Shown: positions 1 to 8,147, numbered from the stretch's first letter. The stretch: DNA of 10,570 nucleotides from SAR324 cluster bacterium (GCA_022572825.1 JACZVE010000068.1:1-10570); one strand, 5' to 3'. Numbers and translations are program-made. The notes: generated by a model not told the origin, from the letters alone.

Positions 1-1
1 G

Positions 2-58
2 ACCGGCGAAAACATGGATTTTTTGTGCCGCAGCATGGCAGCGGTAATCAAGGAATAA
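2..58 (+). CDS. possible C-terminal tail of a gene entering from the left edge
   Basis: Reading from base 2, the frame gives 18 residues (TGENMDFLCRSMAAVIKE) and a TAA at 56-58. The residues look like an ordinary amphipathic C-terminal helix, and most third positions are G or C, as in the real genes here. Nothing more can be said about function. The frame is too short to exclude chance, and the call rests only on plausible composition and on the non-coding character of the DNA that follows. Confidence 0.3.
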   Translation, partial: TGENMDFLCRSMAAVIKE

Positions 59-225
59 GTTTCGTCCGGGCGGTACGGATCGGACTGAATCACCTGGACG
101 GCGTCGGGTGTGCCCGAAGACCGGATGCGAGGGTCCAGCGGGTGCAAAATCGGCGGCACCGCCAGTGGCCGTGCGTCCATGGTGTATGGCGCCGCGTGTC
201 GCAATTCCGCAAGGCGGCCAGCGGT

Positions 226-249
226 GCGCGCCGGATGCAGCCGGCGCGC
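226..249. repeat. perfect 9-bp GC hairpin
   Basis: GCGCGCCGG at 226-234 is the exact reverse complement of CCGGCGCGC at 241-249, with a 6-base loop (ATGCAG). It would form a very stable stem in RNA of either strand. No T-run follows on either side, so it is not a canonical intrinsic terminator. It could still end transcription of the gene to the left in a Rho-assisted way, or form part of a leader structure. Confidence 0.55.
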
Positions 250-250
250 T

Positions 251-272
251 GTGTAAGACCTCGTGTAAGACC
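251..272. repeat. tandem 10-bp direct repeat, 12-bp period
   Basis: GTGTAAGACC occurs at 251-260 and again at 263-272, separated by two bases. The pair sits directly after the 9-bp hairpin. Spacing near one helical turn suits a tandem binding site, but no known site is recognised and chance is possible. Confidence 0.4.
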
Positions 273-395
273 CTGCGCAAGAGGGCCAACGGCCGCGCCT
301 TGGCCTTGTATCGCAGGGAGGGATAGTTTAGCATGCTGAAATAGTATAGGATTAGTCATTCATGCCTCGTACGGCCAAGCCCCAGCAAGCGCGTC

Positions 396-3300
396 ATGGG
401 ACGCTCTGCGGCCTTGCCGTGTGACAACCATCACGGTGCGAGCGCGATGCAAGCGAACCCTTTGGTAGGCGCCGCCTCTCAGCCGGACACGACGGCCGCG
501 GCCGCTGAGCAGCGCGTGATCAGCCTGGTCAGCAACGTCCCCGTGGACCAGATCGTCGGGCTGGATCAATTTCTCGCGGTGTTCAACTCGCCGGAGGTGA
601 AGGCAGAGGTCAACCCGTTCCGTTACGTCATCCAGCGCAAGGCGCGCCGCTCGGTGGGAGGCAAGTTCAGCAAAGGTCTGACCCACGAGGTGACGGAATC
701 CGTATCGATCAATCCCAACGAGGATTTGTTCGGCTTGCGGCGCTGGCTGGGGGGTATTCGGCAGGACCCTTCCTGCGTGATGCTGCTGAATATCAACAAG
801 ATCAAGGAAGAGCCCCTCGCCGCGCCGCTGATCTTTTCCGAGCTGATCAAGACGGGGCGGCCCATTTTGGTGACGGGTGCGGACCGCACCACGCAGGATC
901 AGCTTCTCGCCAAGGTCGATCCGTCCTGCGTCCAGCTGCCGGCCACTGTCCAGCAAAACTCCTCGCTCAAGACCATGCTCACCTCGCGGGTGCAGCGTCG
1001 CAAAGGATTCGTCAGCACCCTTCGCCATCTGCTGGACCTGGATTTTCTGCCCGCGCCGATCCAGGAGAAGGTGACCCGCATCTGCGGCGGCGGCGATCCG
1101 TCCGAGCTCAGCGAAAGCGAGACCGTCAATCTGTCCCTGCTGGCGGACCTGTCCTCGCGCTACCACCATGCGTTGGCGCAGTACCGGGAAACCCTGCTCA
1201 GCGGCAGCCTCAACATCCAGCAGTTGATGTCCATGTTCGAAATTCTGCTGGCCGATCTGCCCCTGGAGCAGGCGATCAAGGCGTTCAGCGCATTCCTCGG
1301 CCAGGACGAGGAAAGGCCCGAGACCATCCGCTCCAAGTCGGAACTGTTCGGCTTTCTCAACCGCTACATAAACGCCCGCGATGGCAGTTCGCGGGGGATG
1401 GGGCGCACGGAAAAGCTGGACCAGGTTGTCAAGCGGCTCACCAGTGTCGTCATCGGCCACCGGGCCAGGGTGGATCCGATGTTGTGGCGGCGCTGCGGGT
1501 TCATCCACACCCTCGAGGCGGAAGAGGAGCAGTTGCTCAAAGAGCTGGAGCCTTTGCACTTCTTCCTCAAGAAGACTGCCGAAGGTGGCGCCGAGGCGAT
1601 TACTCCGGAGTTCAAGCAAAAGCTCGCCGAAGCGACCTTTCAACTGGTCAGTCTCTCCAATCAGACTCTGGAGCAGGTGCAAAACGACAGTGGTCTGGCG
1701 CGGCAACGTGCAGCTCAACATCTGCTGCGCCTGTTTCAGATGGCCAAGTTTCAGGCTGCTCATCTGGTGCAAATCAGCGAAAGCAACCGTGCCACACTGC
1801 TGGAGAAGGGAAAGTTCATCGAGCTGTTTCGCAAGATCCCCATCAGCGCAGAGGACCTCAGGGGGATATCGGCGCGGCTCAATGGAGAGTTGTACCGGTA
1901 TCAGATCATCAGCGAGGCGATACGGAAGAGCACACTGGACGTGATCGTAGGGCACGCGAAGGATCGGGAAAAGTCGCTGCGTGAAATCTACATCGTCAAC
2001 GCGGCGCAGGAGCTGGTCAATTTTTCCTTCCACCTCGGCGAGCACAACCTGTCCAGCCTGGACCGCCTCTGTGGACTGGCCGTGGCGCAGAGCCGCTTCG
2101 GCTTCGATGTGGCACTGCAAGCCACCCGGCCCAATTCCATCGGACTGTTCATCGAGCCGGGAGAGCCCCCATTGGGCCAGCTCCAGAACGAGGCGTCCGT
2201 ACTCAGCCACGCCTACACCGCCTTGATCGGCATGCAGGTGGAGCGGCACGTCAGGAAGGCGGTGGACCACAAGATCGGCTACCTGCAGGGCACCTTCGGA
2301 GATAACTTCTTCGAGGTCATCTACCAGACCGTGGTGAACCGCCACGACCTGCCGCTATCCCGCAATCAGCTCGCCTCGTTCATCAAAAAACGCGGGTTGT
2401 TGGGCAGCCTGGGGGCCAAGGGCTGGAAGTCCGAACGGGAGAACGATCTGCTCGATTCCTTCATGACGATGGACGACATCGAGCTGTCCGCCAAGAAGCC
2501 GCAGCGCGACTTCAGGGAATTCGATACCTTCCAGCAGAGCTACCAGGAGGCAGCCCGCGGCTTCAAGCAACTGCTGGGCGAGCTGCGCGCCCAAGGGAAT
2601 GAGGATGCCGCCAACAATATCAAAGCGCTGATCTGGTCGCTCTACAAGCGCGGCGTGTACAACCTGGAGCGGCAGGAGGCGAAGGATGCCTTCCGCAAAA
2701 GCGAGTTCTACAACACGCTCAAGGAACTGATCGCCAAGATCTCCTCGGAGAACTACTCGGTGTTCACCAAGGATATCCAGAGCGAGGGCGTGAAAATCTA
2801 CGTCATGCCCAGGTTTCATTTTCTGCTCACCCTCGGCAGCCGGTTCGCCTACCTCATCGAAAGCAAGGTGGTGCGCTATCAGCTCATCGCTTCCCCCGCG
2901 GAAACCCTCCAAGAGCTGGATTCGATCAGCCGTGTCTTCAACGAGAAGCTGGACAGCATCCACGGCGACCAGAGTCCGCAGGCGGAATTCACGGCGCTCT
3001 TCGAGGCCGGCCAGGAGGTGCAACGGGCGACGGCGATCTGGCGGGAGTACAGCCGTCACCTGGCCTTCGCCCTGCTGGACCGCTTTCTCAGCGAGACGGT
3101 CATCAAGCAGCTCAAGCCGGGCAAGATTCTCGCCCAGCATCTGTGGTATTTGCCCGATGCGCTCAAGCTCGGTCTGGGCCCCGCCGTGACCGCTCAGAAT
3201 GCGGTGCCCTTTTCGAAAATACTGCAGGTGCCGGAGAACATGGGCAATATCCAGAAGAATCCCAAGTCCTGCAGCACGACCATCGACGACTTTACCATCG

Positions 3301-4121
3301 AGGTGCACAAGATCTCCCGCCTGCGCGAGGAGGTGGAAAACATCGAAAGCATCGCAGAAGACGTGCTGGACATTATCCAGAACCTGACCCATGAGCGGGC
3401 GGAGAGCCAGCTCGTGATGAGGTACGAGCAGGGGCTGCAGCACCTGATCCGCCTGCTATCCAAGTCATTGCGCTACTATGCCGAGCAGGATGTGCAGAAC
3501 CTGCACGCGGTCAGCAACATGCTGAGGAACACCCTGCATGCCTTTTACAGCACGCCGGGCACGCAGAAGGATCAGTTCGTCATGCGCGTGCAAAACCAGC
3601 TCCAGGCACGCCGCAGCGACGGTCATACGCTGAAGCTCAACTTCACGGACGGGTTCATTCTGGAAAAGACGGAAATCAGGGTCATGCAGCGGGTAAAGCA
3701 GGGGGACGAAGTGGTCTCCAGGCAGCGCAAGATGGAAGTGGAGGTGGATGCCGGCTTTCAAACCTTGCCCATGCGCATTCGCGAAGTGATCCGCACGCAC
3801 CAGATTCTGGAGAAAAAACGCCACATCGTGCTCTCGCCGGAGGGACAGAAGAAAAAGCAGATCGATTACGTGCTGGACATCATCGATGTGCTGCTGTCCC
3901 TGCGTGGCAACGCGCTGACCTTCTACGTCGATACCACCATGCTCAGCGACGACCAGATGCTCCAGCTCGCCACGCACGTCAAGCCGCACAACTTTTTCCG
4001 CATGGAAAGCCTGAAGACCGAACGCCCCGAAGGCATCAACGTCGAGGGTGTGAAGGATCCGTTGACCGGACGCCTTGTGCGCAAGGAAGGGGCGGAGCAA
4101 GGCGCCGCAAGTCCCGGCTAG
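396..4121 (+). CDS. large uncharacterised soluble protein (1241 aa)
   Basis: I do not recognise this protein. It is a single uninterrupted 1241-residue frame with typical local codon use. There is no signal peptide, no membrane segment and no visible P-loop or other nucleotide-binding motif. Most of it reads as charged amphipathic helices. Residues 110-165 look alpha/beta (LFGLRRWLGGI, then a hydrophobic strand near 128-133 and GRPILVTGADR at 154-164). Residues about 965-1050 have heptad-like spacing consistent with coiled coil. The C-terminal 130 residues again look alpha/beta (QIDYVLDIIDVLL, then NALTFYVDTTML). ATG at 396 is the first start after an in-frame stop at 342-344. ATG at 447 (residue 18) is a credible alternative, because the 17 residues before it are polar and poorly structured; neither start has a clear Shine-Dalgarno. 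The gene is monocistronic and overlaps the convergent acetyltransferase gene by 4 bp. A scaffold or filament-like role would be a guess. Confidence 0.85.
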   Translation: MGRSAALPCDNHHGASAMQANPLVGAASQPDTTAAAAEQRVISLVSNVPVDQIVGLDQFLAVFNSPEVKAEVNPFRYVIQRKARRSVGGKFSKGLTHEVTESVSINPNEDLFGLRRWLGGIRQDPSCVMLLNINKIKEEPLAAPLIFSELIKTGRPILVTGADRTTQDQLLAKVDPSCVQLPATVQQNSSLKTMLTSRVQRRKGFVSTLRHLLDLDFLPAPIQEKVTRICGGGDPSELSESETVNLSLLADLSSRYHHALAQYRETLLSGSLNIQQLMSMFEILLADLPLEQAIKAFSAFLGQDEERPETIRSKSELFGFLNRYINARDGSSRGMGRTEKLDQVVKRLTSVVIGHRARVDPMLWRRCGFIHTLEAEEEQLLKELEPLHFFLKKTAEGGAEAITPEFKQKLAEATFQLVSLSNQTLEQVQNDSGLARQRAAQHLLRLFQMAKFQAAHLVQISESNRATLLEKGKFIELFRKIPISAEDLRGISARLNGELYRYQIISEAIRKSTLDVIVGHAKDREKSLREIYIVNAAQELVNFSFHLGEHNLSSLDRLCGLAVAQSRFGFDVALQATRPNSIGLFIEPGEPPLGQLQNEASVLSHAYTALIGMQVERHVRKAVDHKIGYLQGTFGDNFFEVIYQTVVNRHDLPLSRNQLASFIKKRGLLGSLGAKGWKSERENDLLDSFMTMDDIELSAKKPQRDFREFDTFQQSYQEAARGFKQLLGELRAQGNEDAANNIKALIWSLYKRGVYNLERQEAKDAFRKSEFYNTLKELIAKISSENYSVFTKDIQSEGVKIYVMPRFHFLLTLGSRFAYLIESKVVRYQLIASPAETLQELDSISRVFNEKLDSIHGDQSPQAEFTALFEAGQEVQRATAIWREYSRHLAFALLDRFLSETVIKQLKPGKILAQHLWYLPDALKLGLGPAVTAQNAVPFSKILQVPENMGNIQKNPKSCSTTIDDFTIEVHKISRLREEVENIESIAEDVLDIIQNLTHERAESQLVMRYEQGLQHLIRLLSKSLRYYAEQDVQNLHAVSNMLRNTLHAFYSTPGTQKDQFVMRVQNQLQARRSDGHTLKLNFTDGFILEKTEIRVMQRVKQGDEVVSRQRKMEVEVDAGFQTLPMRIREVIRTHQILEKKRHIVLSPEGQKKKQIDYVLDIIDVLLSLRGNALTFYVDTTMLSDDQMLQLATHVKPHNFFRMESLKTERPEGINVEGVKDPLTGRLVRKEGAEQGAASPG

Positions 4122-4753
4122 CCGGGCCGGCCCGCTGGGCCTGGGACCACCGCACGGTTTTTTCGGGAGCGCTTCCAGTCCGGCAGCTCCAGCGCCTGCC
4201 ACTGCAACCTCGGCTCCACCGCCTGCAGGGGCTGGGGCGGGTTGGGCGAATCCGGCGGCGCCTGGAGGGATAGCTGCCACCACCCCACGTCGTGCCAGCG
4301 GTTCAGCTTGTGTCCCACCGCTTCGAACACACCCACGGGGCGAAAGCCCAGGGCCTCGTGCAGGGCCACGCTGCCCGCATTGGGCAGGGTGATGACGGCA
4401 TAGACGTTTACGTATCCCTGCCGTTGCAGACAGGCAAACAGATTGCGGTACAACGCGCGGCCCACGCCACGGCCACGGTGTCCCTCGGCCACGTAGACGG
4501 TGACCTCCGCGGACCACTGGTAGGCCGGCCGCGGCCGGTAGCGCGTGGCATAGGCATATCCGGCGATGCTGCCTTCCACCTCGCACACCAGCCAGGGCAT
4601 GCGTTGCTGCGTGTCGGCGATCCGCGCCTGAAATGACTCCAGCGAAGGGAGCTCGGTTTCGAAGGAGACGGCCGTCTCCAGCACGAAGAAGCGGTAGATT
4701 TCCAGGCACCCGGCCGCATCGGCCTCGTTTGCAAGGCGAATTTCCCCGCGCAT
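4118..4753 (-). CDS. GNAT N-acetyltransferase, phosphinothricin acetyltransferase (PAT/Bar)-like
   Basis: This 211-residue protein belongs to the GNAT fold, in the PAT/Bar/YwnH-like group, which moves acetyl from acetyl-CoA to small amines such as phosphinothricin or methionine sulfoximine. Residues 3-24 (IRLANEADAAGCLEIY...) are the usual first strand and helix. E83 in WSAEVTVYV matches the family's catalytic-base position. GHRGRGVG (91-98) is the pyrophosphate-binding loop of motif A. NAGSVALHEALGF (125-137) and GHKLNRWHDVGWWQ (147-160) are characteristic of this subgroup. The actual substrate cannot be read from the sequence. A tail of about 45 residues (167-211), proline-rich then basic, exceeds the usual 160-180 residue family length and runs to the CTAG shared with the convergent gene. 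dxs lies 64 bp upstream on the same strand, so co-transcription is possible. No Shine-Dalgarno is seen, but the domain begins right at the chosen ATG. Confidence 0.9.
   Translation of the reverse strand: MRGEIRLANEADAAGCLEIYRFFVLETAVSFETELPSLESFQARIADTQQRMPWLVCEVEGSIAGYAYATRYRPRPAYQWSAEVTVYVAEGHRGRGVGRALYRNLFACLQRQGYVNVYAVITLPNAGSVALHEALGFRPVGVFEAVGHKLNRWHDVGWWQLSLQAPPDSPNPPQPLQAVEPRLQWQALELPDWKRSRKNRAVVPGPAGRPG
4123..4163 (+). terminator. weak terminator-like element after the large gene
   Basis: A 12-bp perfect palindrome CGGGCCGGCCCG (4123-4134) begins two bases after the large gene's stop, overlapping an alternative GGCCC-GCT-GGGCC hairpin (4129-4141). A run of six T follows at 4158-4163, about 16 bases beyond the stem, which is farther than in a canonical intrinsic terminator. 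The whole element lies inside the 3' end of the opposing acetyltransferase gene. Confidence 0.25.
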
Positions 4754-4817
4754 CGCCCGACGACCGGAAAGAAAGAGGTGAAGCGTTGGTACAGCCGGCA
4801 GATCGCCGCTTCCGGCT

Positions 4818-6743
4818 TTACGCCGAGCGGCGCTTCCTGCCGTGGGTGACGCCTGTCACCTGTGCGAAAAGTGCGCGGGCGGTCTCCTCGACCTGCCCGG
4901 CGGCGAGGCCGGAAGCGCGCAGTTGATCGTCCTGACTGCCGAAGCTCACGAAAGCGTCGGGGGCGCCCAGCAGCCGCGTGGGGCGCTGCAAGTCGTGCGC
5001 GGCCATCACCGCCAGCACCCCCTGGCCCATTCCGCCGTTGAGCACGTTTTCCTCCAGGGTGAGCACGCACTTGGCCCGGCCGATCTGCTTGAGCAGCAGC
5101 GCCTCGTCCAGGGGCTTCACGAAGCGGGCGTCCACCACGGTGCAGGGAATGCCTTCCTCCGCCAACGCGTCAGCCGCCTCCAGCGCCCTCGCCACCATGG
5201 AGCCCACGGCGATCAGCAGCAATCCCCCGCGCGGTGCCCTGCGAACGACCTCCCCCTGCCCGATGGGGATGGGCTCCAGCGCTCCTCGCAGGGTCATTAC
5301 ATCGGTCTCACCGCGGGGATAGCGCATGGCGATGGGCCCGTCGTCGCAGGCGTAGGCCGTGAGCAGCATGCGCCGCATGTCCTTCTCGTCGCGAGGGGCC
5401 ATGTGTACGAAATTGGGAATCAGCCGCAGATAGCTGAAATCGAATACACCGTGATGGGTGGGTCCGTCCGCGCCCACGAATCCTCCGCGATCCATCATGA
5501 TCCGCACCGGCAGCTTCTGCACCGCGATGTCGTGGATCAACTGGTCGAAGGCCCGCTGGGAAAAGGTGGAGTAAATGGTCACGAACGGCTTAAGACCCCC
5601 CACGGCCATGCCCGCGGCGCTGCAATAGCCGTTGGCCTCCGCGATTCCCACGTCCAGCACCCGCCCCGGGAACTCTTCCGCGAGGGGCGACAGGCCGGTA
5701 TTGCTCTGCATGGCCGCGGTGATGGCGACGACGCGCTCGTCCATGGCCATCAATTCGCGCAGCCCTTCGGAGTAGATCTTGGTCCAGCTTTTGCGCGGTG
5801 GCGCGCCGGGGCGCTTGGGCTTGCTGGGCGATACGGCATGGGCCTCGAAGGTGTTCTCGATGCCCGGACCCATCCCCTTGCCCTTGACCGACTGCAGGTG
5901 GATGAGGATCGGGCCACGCATGGTCTTGGCATGCCGCAGCAGATTGACCACTTCCTGCAAGTTGTGCCCTTCCACCGGGCCGAAGTAACGGAAGCCCAGG
6001 GTTTCGAAGAAGGCCGCCCCGTCGCCGCTCACGTAGTCCTTCACGGAGCGCTCCATGTGCTTGAGGCTTTTCAGGATCTCCGAGCCGAAGGGCACGTGCC
6101 GCGTGACGCGCTTCACCTCGTCGCGCAGGGCGTTGTAGGAATCCGAGGAGGTGATGCGGGTCACCGTGCGGGCGAACGCTCCCACGTTGTGGTCGATGCT
6201 CATCCCGTTGTCGTTGAAGACCACGACCAGGTTGAGGTCCATCGAGCCGGCCATGTTGAGCGCCTCGTAGGCCAGGCCCCCGGTCATCGCCCCGTCCCCG
6301 ATCACCGCGACGACGTGGTGCGCCTGGTGCTGCAGGTCGCGCGCGATCGCCATTCCCAGCGCCGCGGATACCGACGTGGAGGCGTGGCCGGCGCCCATGT
6401 GGTCGTAAGGGCTTTCCCGGCGCTCCAGAAACTTGCACAGCCCGCCCCATTTGCCGTAATCGGCGAAGCGCGACGCCCGCCCGGTCAGTATCTTGTAAAC
6501 GTGTGCCTGGTGCCCCACGTCCCACACGATGCGGTCTTTGAGAAAGTCGAACTGGTTGGCCAGGGCCACGGTAAGCTCCACGACGCCCAGCGCGGCGCCC
6601 AGGTGGCCGCCGGTCTTGCTGATGGTCTCGATCAGGAATGCCCGCGCCTCGTCCGTCACGGCCTGCAAGCCATTGAGGTCGTAGTTGTGCAGCTGAAGGG
6701 GGTCCCGGACAGCGGCCAGATGCGGATAGATACGTGCGTCCAT
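4818..6743 (-). CDS. dxs: 1-deoxy-D-xylulose-5-phosphate synthase
   Basis: DXS is a cytosolic thiamine-diphosphate enzyme that condenses pyruvate with glyceraldehyde 3-phosphate to DXP. This is the first step of the MEP isoprenoid pathway, and DXP also feeds thiamine and pyridoxal synthesis. The 641-residue length is normal for the family. Visible landmarks are H47 in TGGHLGAALG, H78 in DVGHQA, GHASTS (119-124), and the Mg/ThDP motif GDGAMTGG (149-156) with N178 in NDNGMSI. Others are H302, the activating E369, F394 and R397 in YSTFSQRAFDQ, H430 in GADGPTHHG, R474 in MRYPRG, and the C-terminal VDARFVKPLDEALL and TLEENVLNGGMGQGV. E369 is followed by ANGYCSAAG where E. coli has QHAVTFAAG, and NDNEMSI is NDNGMSI here, so this is a divergent clade or paralogue. 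No ispA or xseB neighbours are present. The start has no clear Shine-Dalgarno, but the N-terminus matches the family. A candidate promoter lies about 50 bp upstream. Confidence 0.96.
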   Translation of the reverse strand: MDARIYPHLAAVRDPLQLHNYDLNGLQAVTDEARAFLIETISKTGGHLGAALGVVELTVALANQFDFLKDRIVWDVGHQAHVYKILTGRASRFADYGKWGGLCKFLERRESPYDHMGAGHASTSVSAALGMAIARDLQHQAHHVVAVIGDGAMTGGLAYEALNMAGSMDLNLVVVFNDNGMSIDHNVGAFARTVTRITSSDSYNALRDEVKRVTRHVPFGSEILKSLKHMERSVKDYVSGDGAAFFETLGFRYFGPVEGHNLQEVVNLLRHAKTMRGPILIHLQSVKGKGMGPGIENTFEAHAVSPSKPKRPGAPPRKSWTKIYSEGLRELMAMDERVVAITAAMQSNTGLSPLAEEFPGRVLDVGIAEANGYCSAAGMAVGGLKPFVTIYSTFSQRAFDQLIHDIAVQKLPVRIMMDRGGFVGADGPTHHGVFDFSYLRLIPNFVHMAPRDEKDMRRMLLTAYACDDGPIAMRYPRGETDVMTLRGALEPIPIGQGEVVRRAPRGGLLLIAVGSMVARALEAADALAEEGIPCTVVDARFVKPLDEALLLKQIGRAKCVLTLEENVLNGGMGQGVLAVMAAHDLQRPTRLLGAPDAFVSFGSQDDQLRASGLAAGQVEETARALFAQVTGVTHGRKRRSA

Positions 6744-7058
6744 GGTGCGTGGCGGTACGAGCTTGCGTTGGGTGATTTAGCGATCAGGTTACGACTATAG
6801 TGGCATGCACAGGGCGAGGCAAGGCGAAAGCGGCGGGGCTGCTTCATCCGGCGGCGAGCGCTGATTGGCCCCTCGGCGGGCGTTCCTCTTGTCTTCGCGT
6901 GCCCTTTCGATTTATGTGTGAACCTCCTCAAGAGGGCCGGGCGGCACCGCGGGCACGCGGCCAGGAGCATCGGCAATCCGCCCGTGGCAAAGAGGTGGCC
7001 GCCGCGGCGGTGGAGGGCACAGGGCCGGCCCAGCACCGGCTCGTCAGTGAGCGCTGCG
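6744..7058. other. divergent intergenic region between dxs and the phosphotransferase gene
   Basis: No gene is supported here. The dxs-proximal part holds the candidate promoter above. The middle has an AT-richer patch near 6905-6920 that could contain a promoter for the rightward gene (TTGTCT upstream of TTATGT at 17-base spacing), but the match is poor. A 12-bp palindrome CCGCCGCGGCGG is at 6999-7010, probably a by-product of high GC. The phosphotransferase frame stays open back to a GTG at 6918, but that stretch encodes an arginine-rich sequence with no protein-like character. Confidence 0.45.
6794..6822 (-). promoter_or_regulatory. candidate sigma70-type promoter for dxs
   Basis: On the minus strand, TTGCCT (6822-6817) and TATAGT (6799-6794) are separated by 17 bases. 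They match the -35 and -10 consensus at 4 of 6 and 5 of 6 positions. The -10 lies about 50 bases before the dxs ATG. It overlaps an 8-bp palindrome ACTATAGT (6794-6801). Confidence 0.45.
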
Positions 7059-8147
7059 ATGGGTGAGGGGACATTTGTTGAACTGATCCCGATGCGGCCG
7101 GACGAGCGGATCGATCCGGAGAAGGTCGGCACGCACCTGGAGGGTAGGCTGCCCGGCGCGCGCGGCACGCCGGAGGTGCTGCAGTTCGGCAGCGGCAAGG
7201 CCAACCTCACCTACCTGCTGCGCTACCCGGCCGGGGACGGCTCCAAGGAGGACGCAGTGATGGAGTATGTGCTGCGCCGGCCGCCGCTGGGCCCGGTGGC
7301 ACCCAAATCCCACGACATGCGGCGGGAGTACACCGTGCTCTCCAAGCTGTATCGTGCCTATCCGCTGGCGCCGCGGGCGTATTATTTCAGCGACGATCCC
7401 GGGGTCGTGGGGGCGCCTTTTCTGGTGATGGAGCGCCGCCGGGGCATCGTGATCCACGCCCAGCTGCCCGCGGAGTTTCAAGGCCGGCCGGCGCTGAACC
7501 GGCGTATCGGCGAGATGGTGGTGGATGGGCTGGCGGACCTGCACACCGTGGATCCCCATGCCCTCTCCCTCAGCGACCTGGGCCGCCCGGATGGCTTCAT
7601 GGAGCGACAGGTGAAAGGTTGGGCGGGGCGCTGGGAGGCCTCCAAGACCGAAGACGTTCCGCATTTCAACGCGCTGCACGCCTGGCTGATGGAGCGCCTG
7701 CCCCAACCGCCGCGGGTTTCGCTGGTTCACAACGATTACAAGCTGGACAACATGATGGTGGACGCCCGCGATCCCGCCACGCCCATCGCCGTGTTCGACT
7801 GGGATATGTGTACGCTGGGCGATCCTTTGGCGGATCTGGGGACCCTGCTGGGCTATTGGACGGAAGCCGCCGATTCGCCTCAGCGCAAGGCCTTCGCGGT
7901 CATGCCGACCGATCTGCCCGGCTTTCCCACCCGCCAGGAAGTGGTCGCCCGCTATGGCGCCCGCAGTGGCATCGATCTCAGCCACATCCGGTTCTACGAG
8001 GTGTTCGCCATCTGGAAGACCGCCGTGGTGATCCAGCAGATATACGTGCGCCTGCACCGCGGCCAGACCCGGGACGAGCGCTTTCGCACTTACGGCCAGC
8101 GCGCCGTCAGCCTGATCGAGTCGGCTCGTCAGGTGGCGGGGCTGTAG
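7059..8147 (+). CDS. APH-fold phosphotransferase, ACAD10/11 N-terminal-like
   Basis: This 362-residue protein is of the aminoglycoside-phosphotransferase (APH) superfamily, in the branch that includes the kinase half of ACAD10/ACAD11 and LvaA. Members of that branch phosphorylate 4-hydroxyacyl-CoAs during short-chain hydroxy-acid catabolism. Residues 44-54 (GSGKANLTYLL) form the nucleotide-loop equivalent, and EYVLRRPPLGP (69-79) carries the strand and arginines typical of the group. HDMRREY (85-91) supplies the helix glutamate, and FLVMERRRG (121-129) is the hinge. HNDYKLDN (224-231) is the catalytic loop with base D226 and metal ligand N231. FDWDMCTLGDP (246-256) contains the Mg-binding aspartates. 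All catalytic positions are present, so the enzyme should be active. ATG at 7059 is chosen because the domain starts soon after it; GTG at 7047 is an alternative. dapD follows after 84 bp, which may indicate co-transcription. No acyl-CoA dehydrogenase or other lipid gene is in the window, so the substrate remains open. Confidence 0.9.
   Translation: MGEGTFVELIPMRPDERIDPEKVGTHLEGRLPGARGTPEVLQFGSGKANLTYLLRYPAGDGSKEDAVMEYVLRRPPLGPVAPKSHDMRREYTVLSKLYRAYPLAPRAYYFSDDPGVVGAPFLVMERRRGIVIHAQLPAEFQGRPALNRRIGEMVVDGLADLHTVDPHALSLSDLGRPDGFMERQVKGWAGRWEASKTEDVPHFNALHAWLMERLPQPPRVSLVHNDYKLDNMMVDARDPATPIAVFDWDMCTLGDPLADLGTLLGYWTEAADSPQRKAFAVMPTDLPGFPTRQEVVARYGARSGIDLSHIRFYEVFAIWKTAVVIQQIYVRLHRGQTRDERFRTYGQRAVSLIESARQVAGL

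Larger units (their letters stand above)
59..395. other. gene-free stretch upstream of the large orphan gene
   Basis: I see no convincing gene here; the open frames have arginine- and cysteine-rich translations typical of random GC-rich DNA. The stretch holds a 9-bp GC hairpin (226-249), a tandem 10-bp repeat (251-272), and a second inverted repeat GGCCAA (284-289) / TTGGCC (300-305). It also has an 8-bp palindrome AGCATGCT (330-337) in the AT-richer part just before the next gene. A TAGTAT at 342-347 could serve as a -10 box for that gene, but I find no good -35 partner at the right spacing. Confidence 0.5.

Noticed and set aside
25..339. Open frame at the left edge (and overlapping ones)
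   Set aside because: The translation is R, C and P-rich with no ribosome binding site or protein-like pattern; the region contains hairpins and repeats instead.
360..2345. 661-codon open frame on the minus strand opposite the large orphan gene
   Set aside because: It lies wholly antisense to a better-supported gene; its translation is rich in H, R, L, Q and G without domain character. Long antisense open frames are expected opposite genes with high GC at third positions.
4842..6800. 652-codon open frame on the plus strand opposite dxs
   Set aside because: dxs is certain from its motifs; the antisense product resembles no protein and is a codon-bias shadow.
6999..7010. 12-bp palindrome CCGCCGCGGCGG as an operator
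   Set aside because: Short all-GC palindromes are frequent by chance in this composition, and nothing else supports it.
6918..7058. Longer phosphotransferase starting at GTG 6918
   Set aside because: The added 47 residues are arginine-rich and unlike the family's N-terminus, which begins a few residues after the ATG at 7059.
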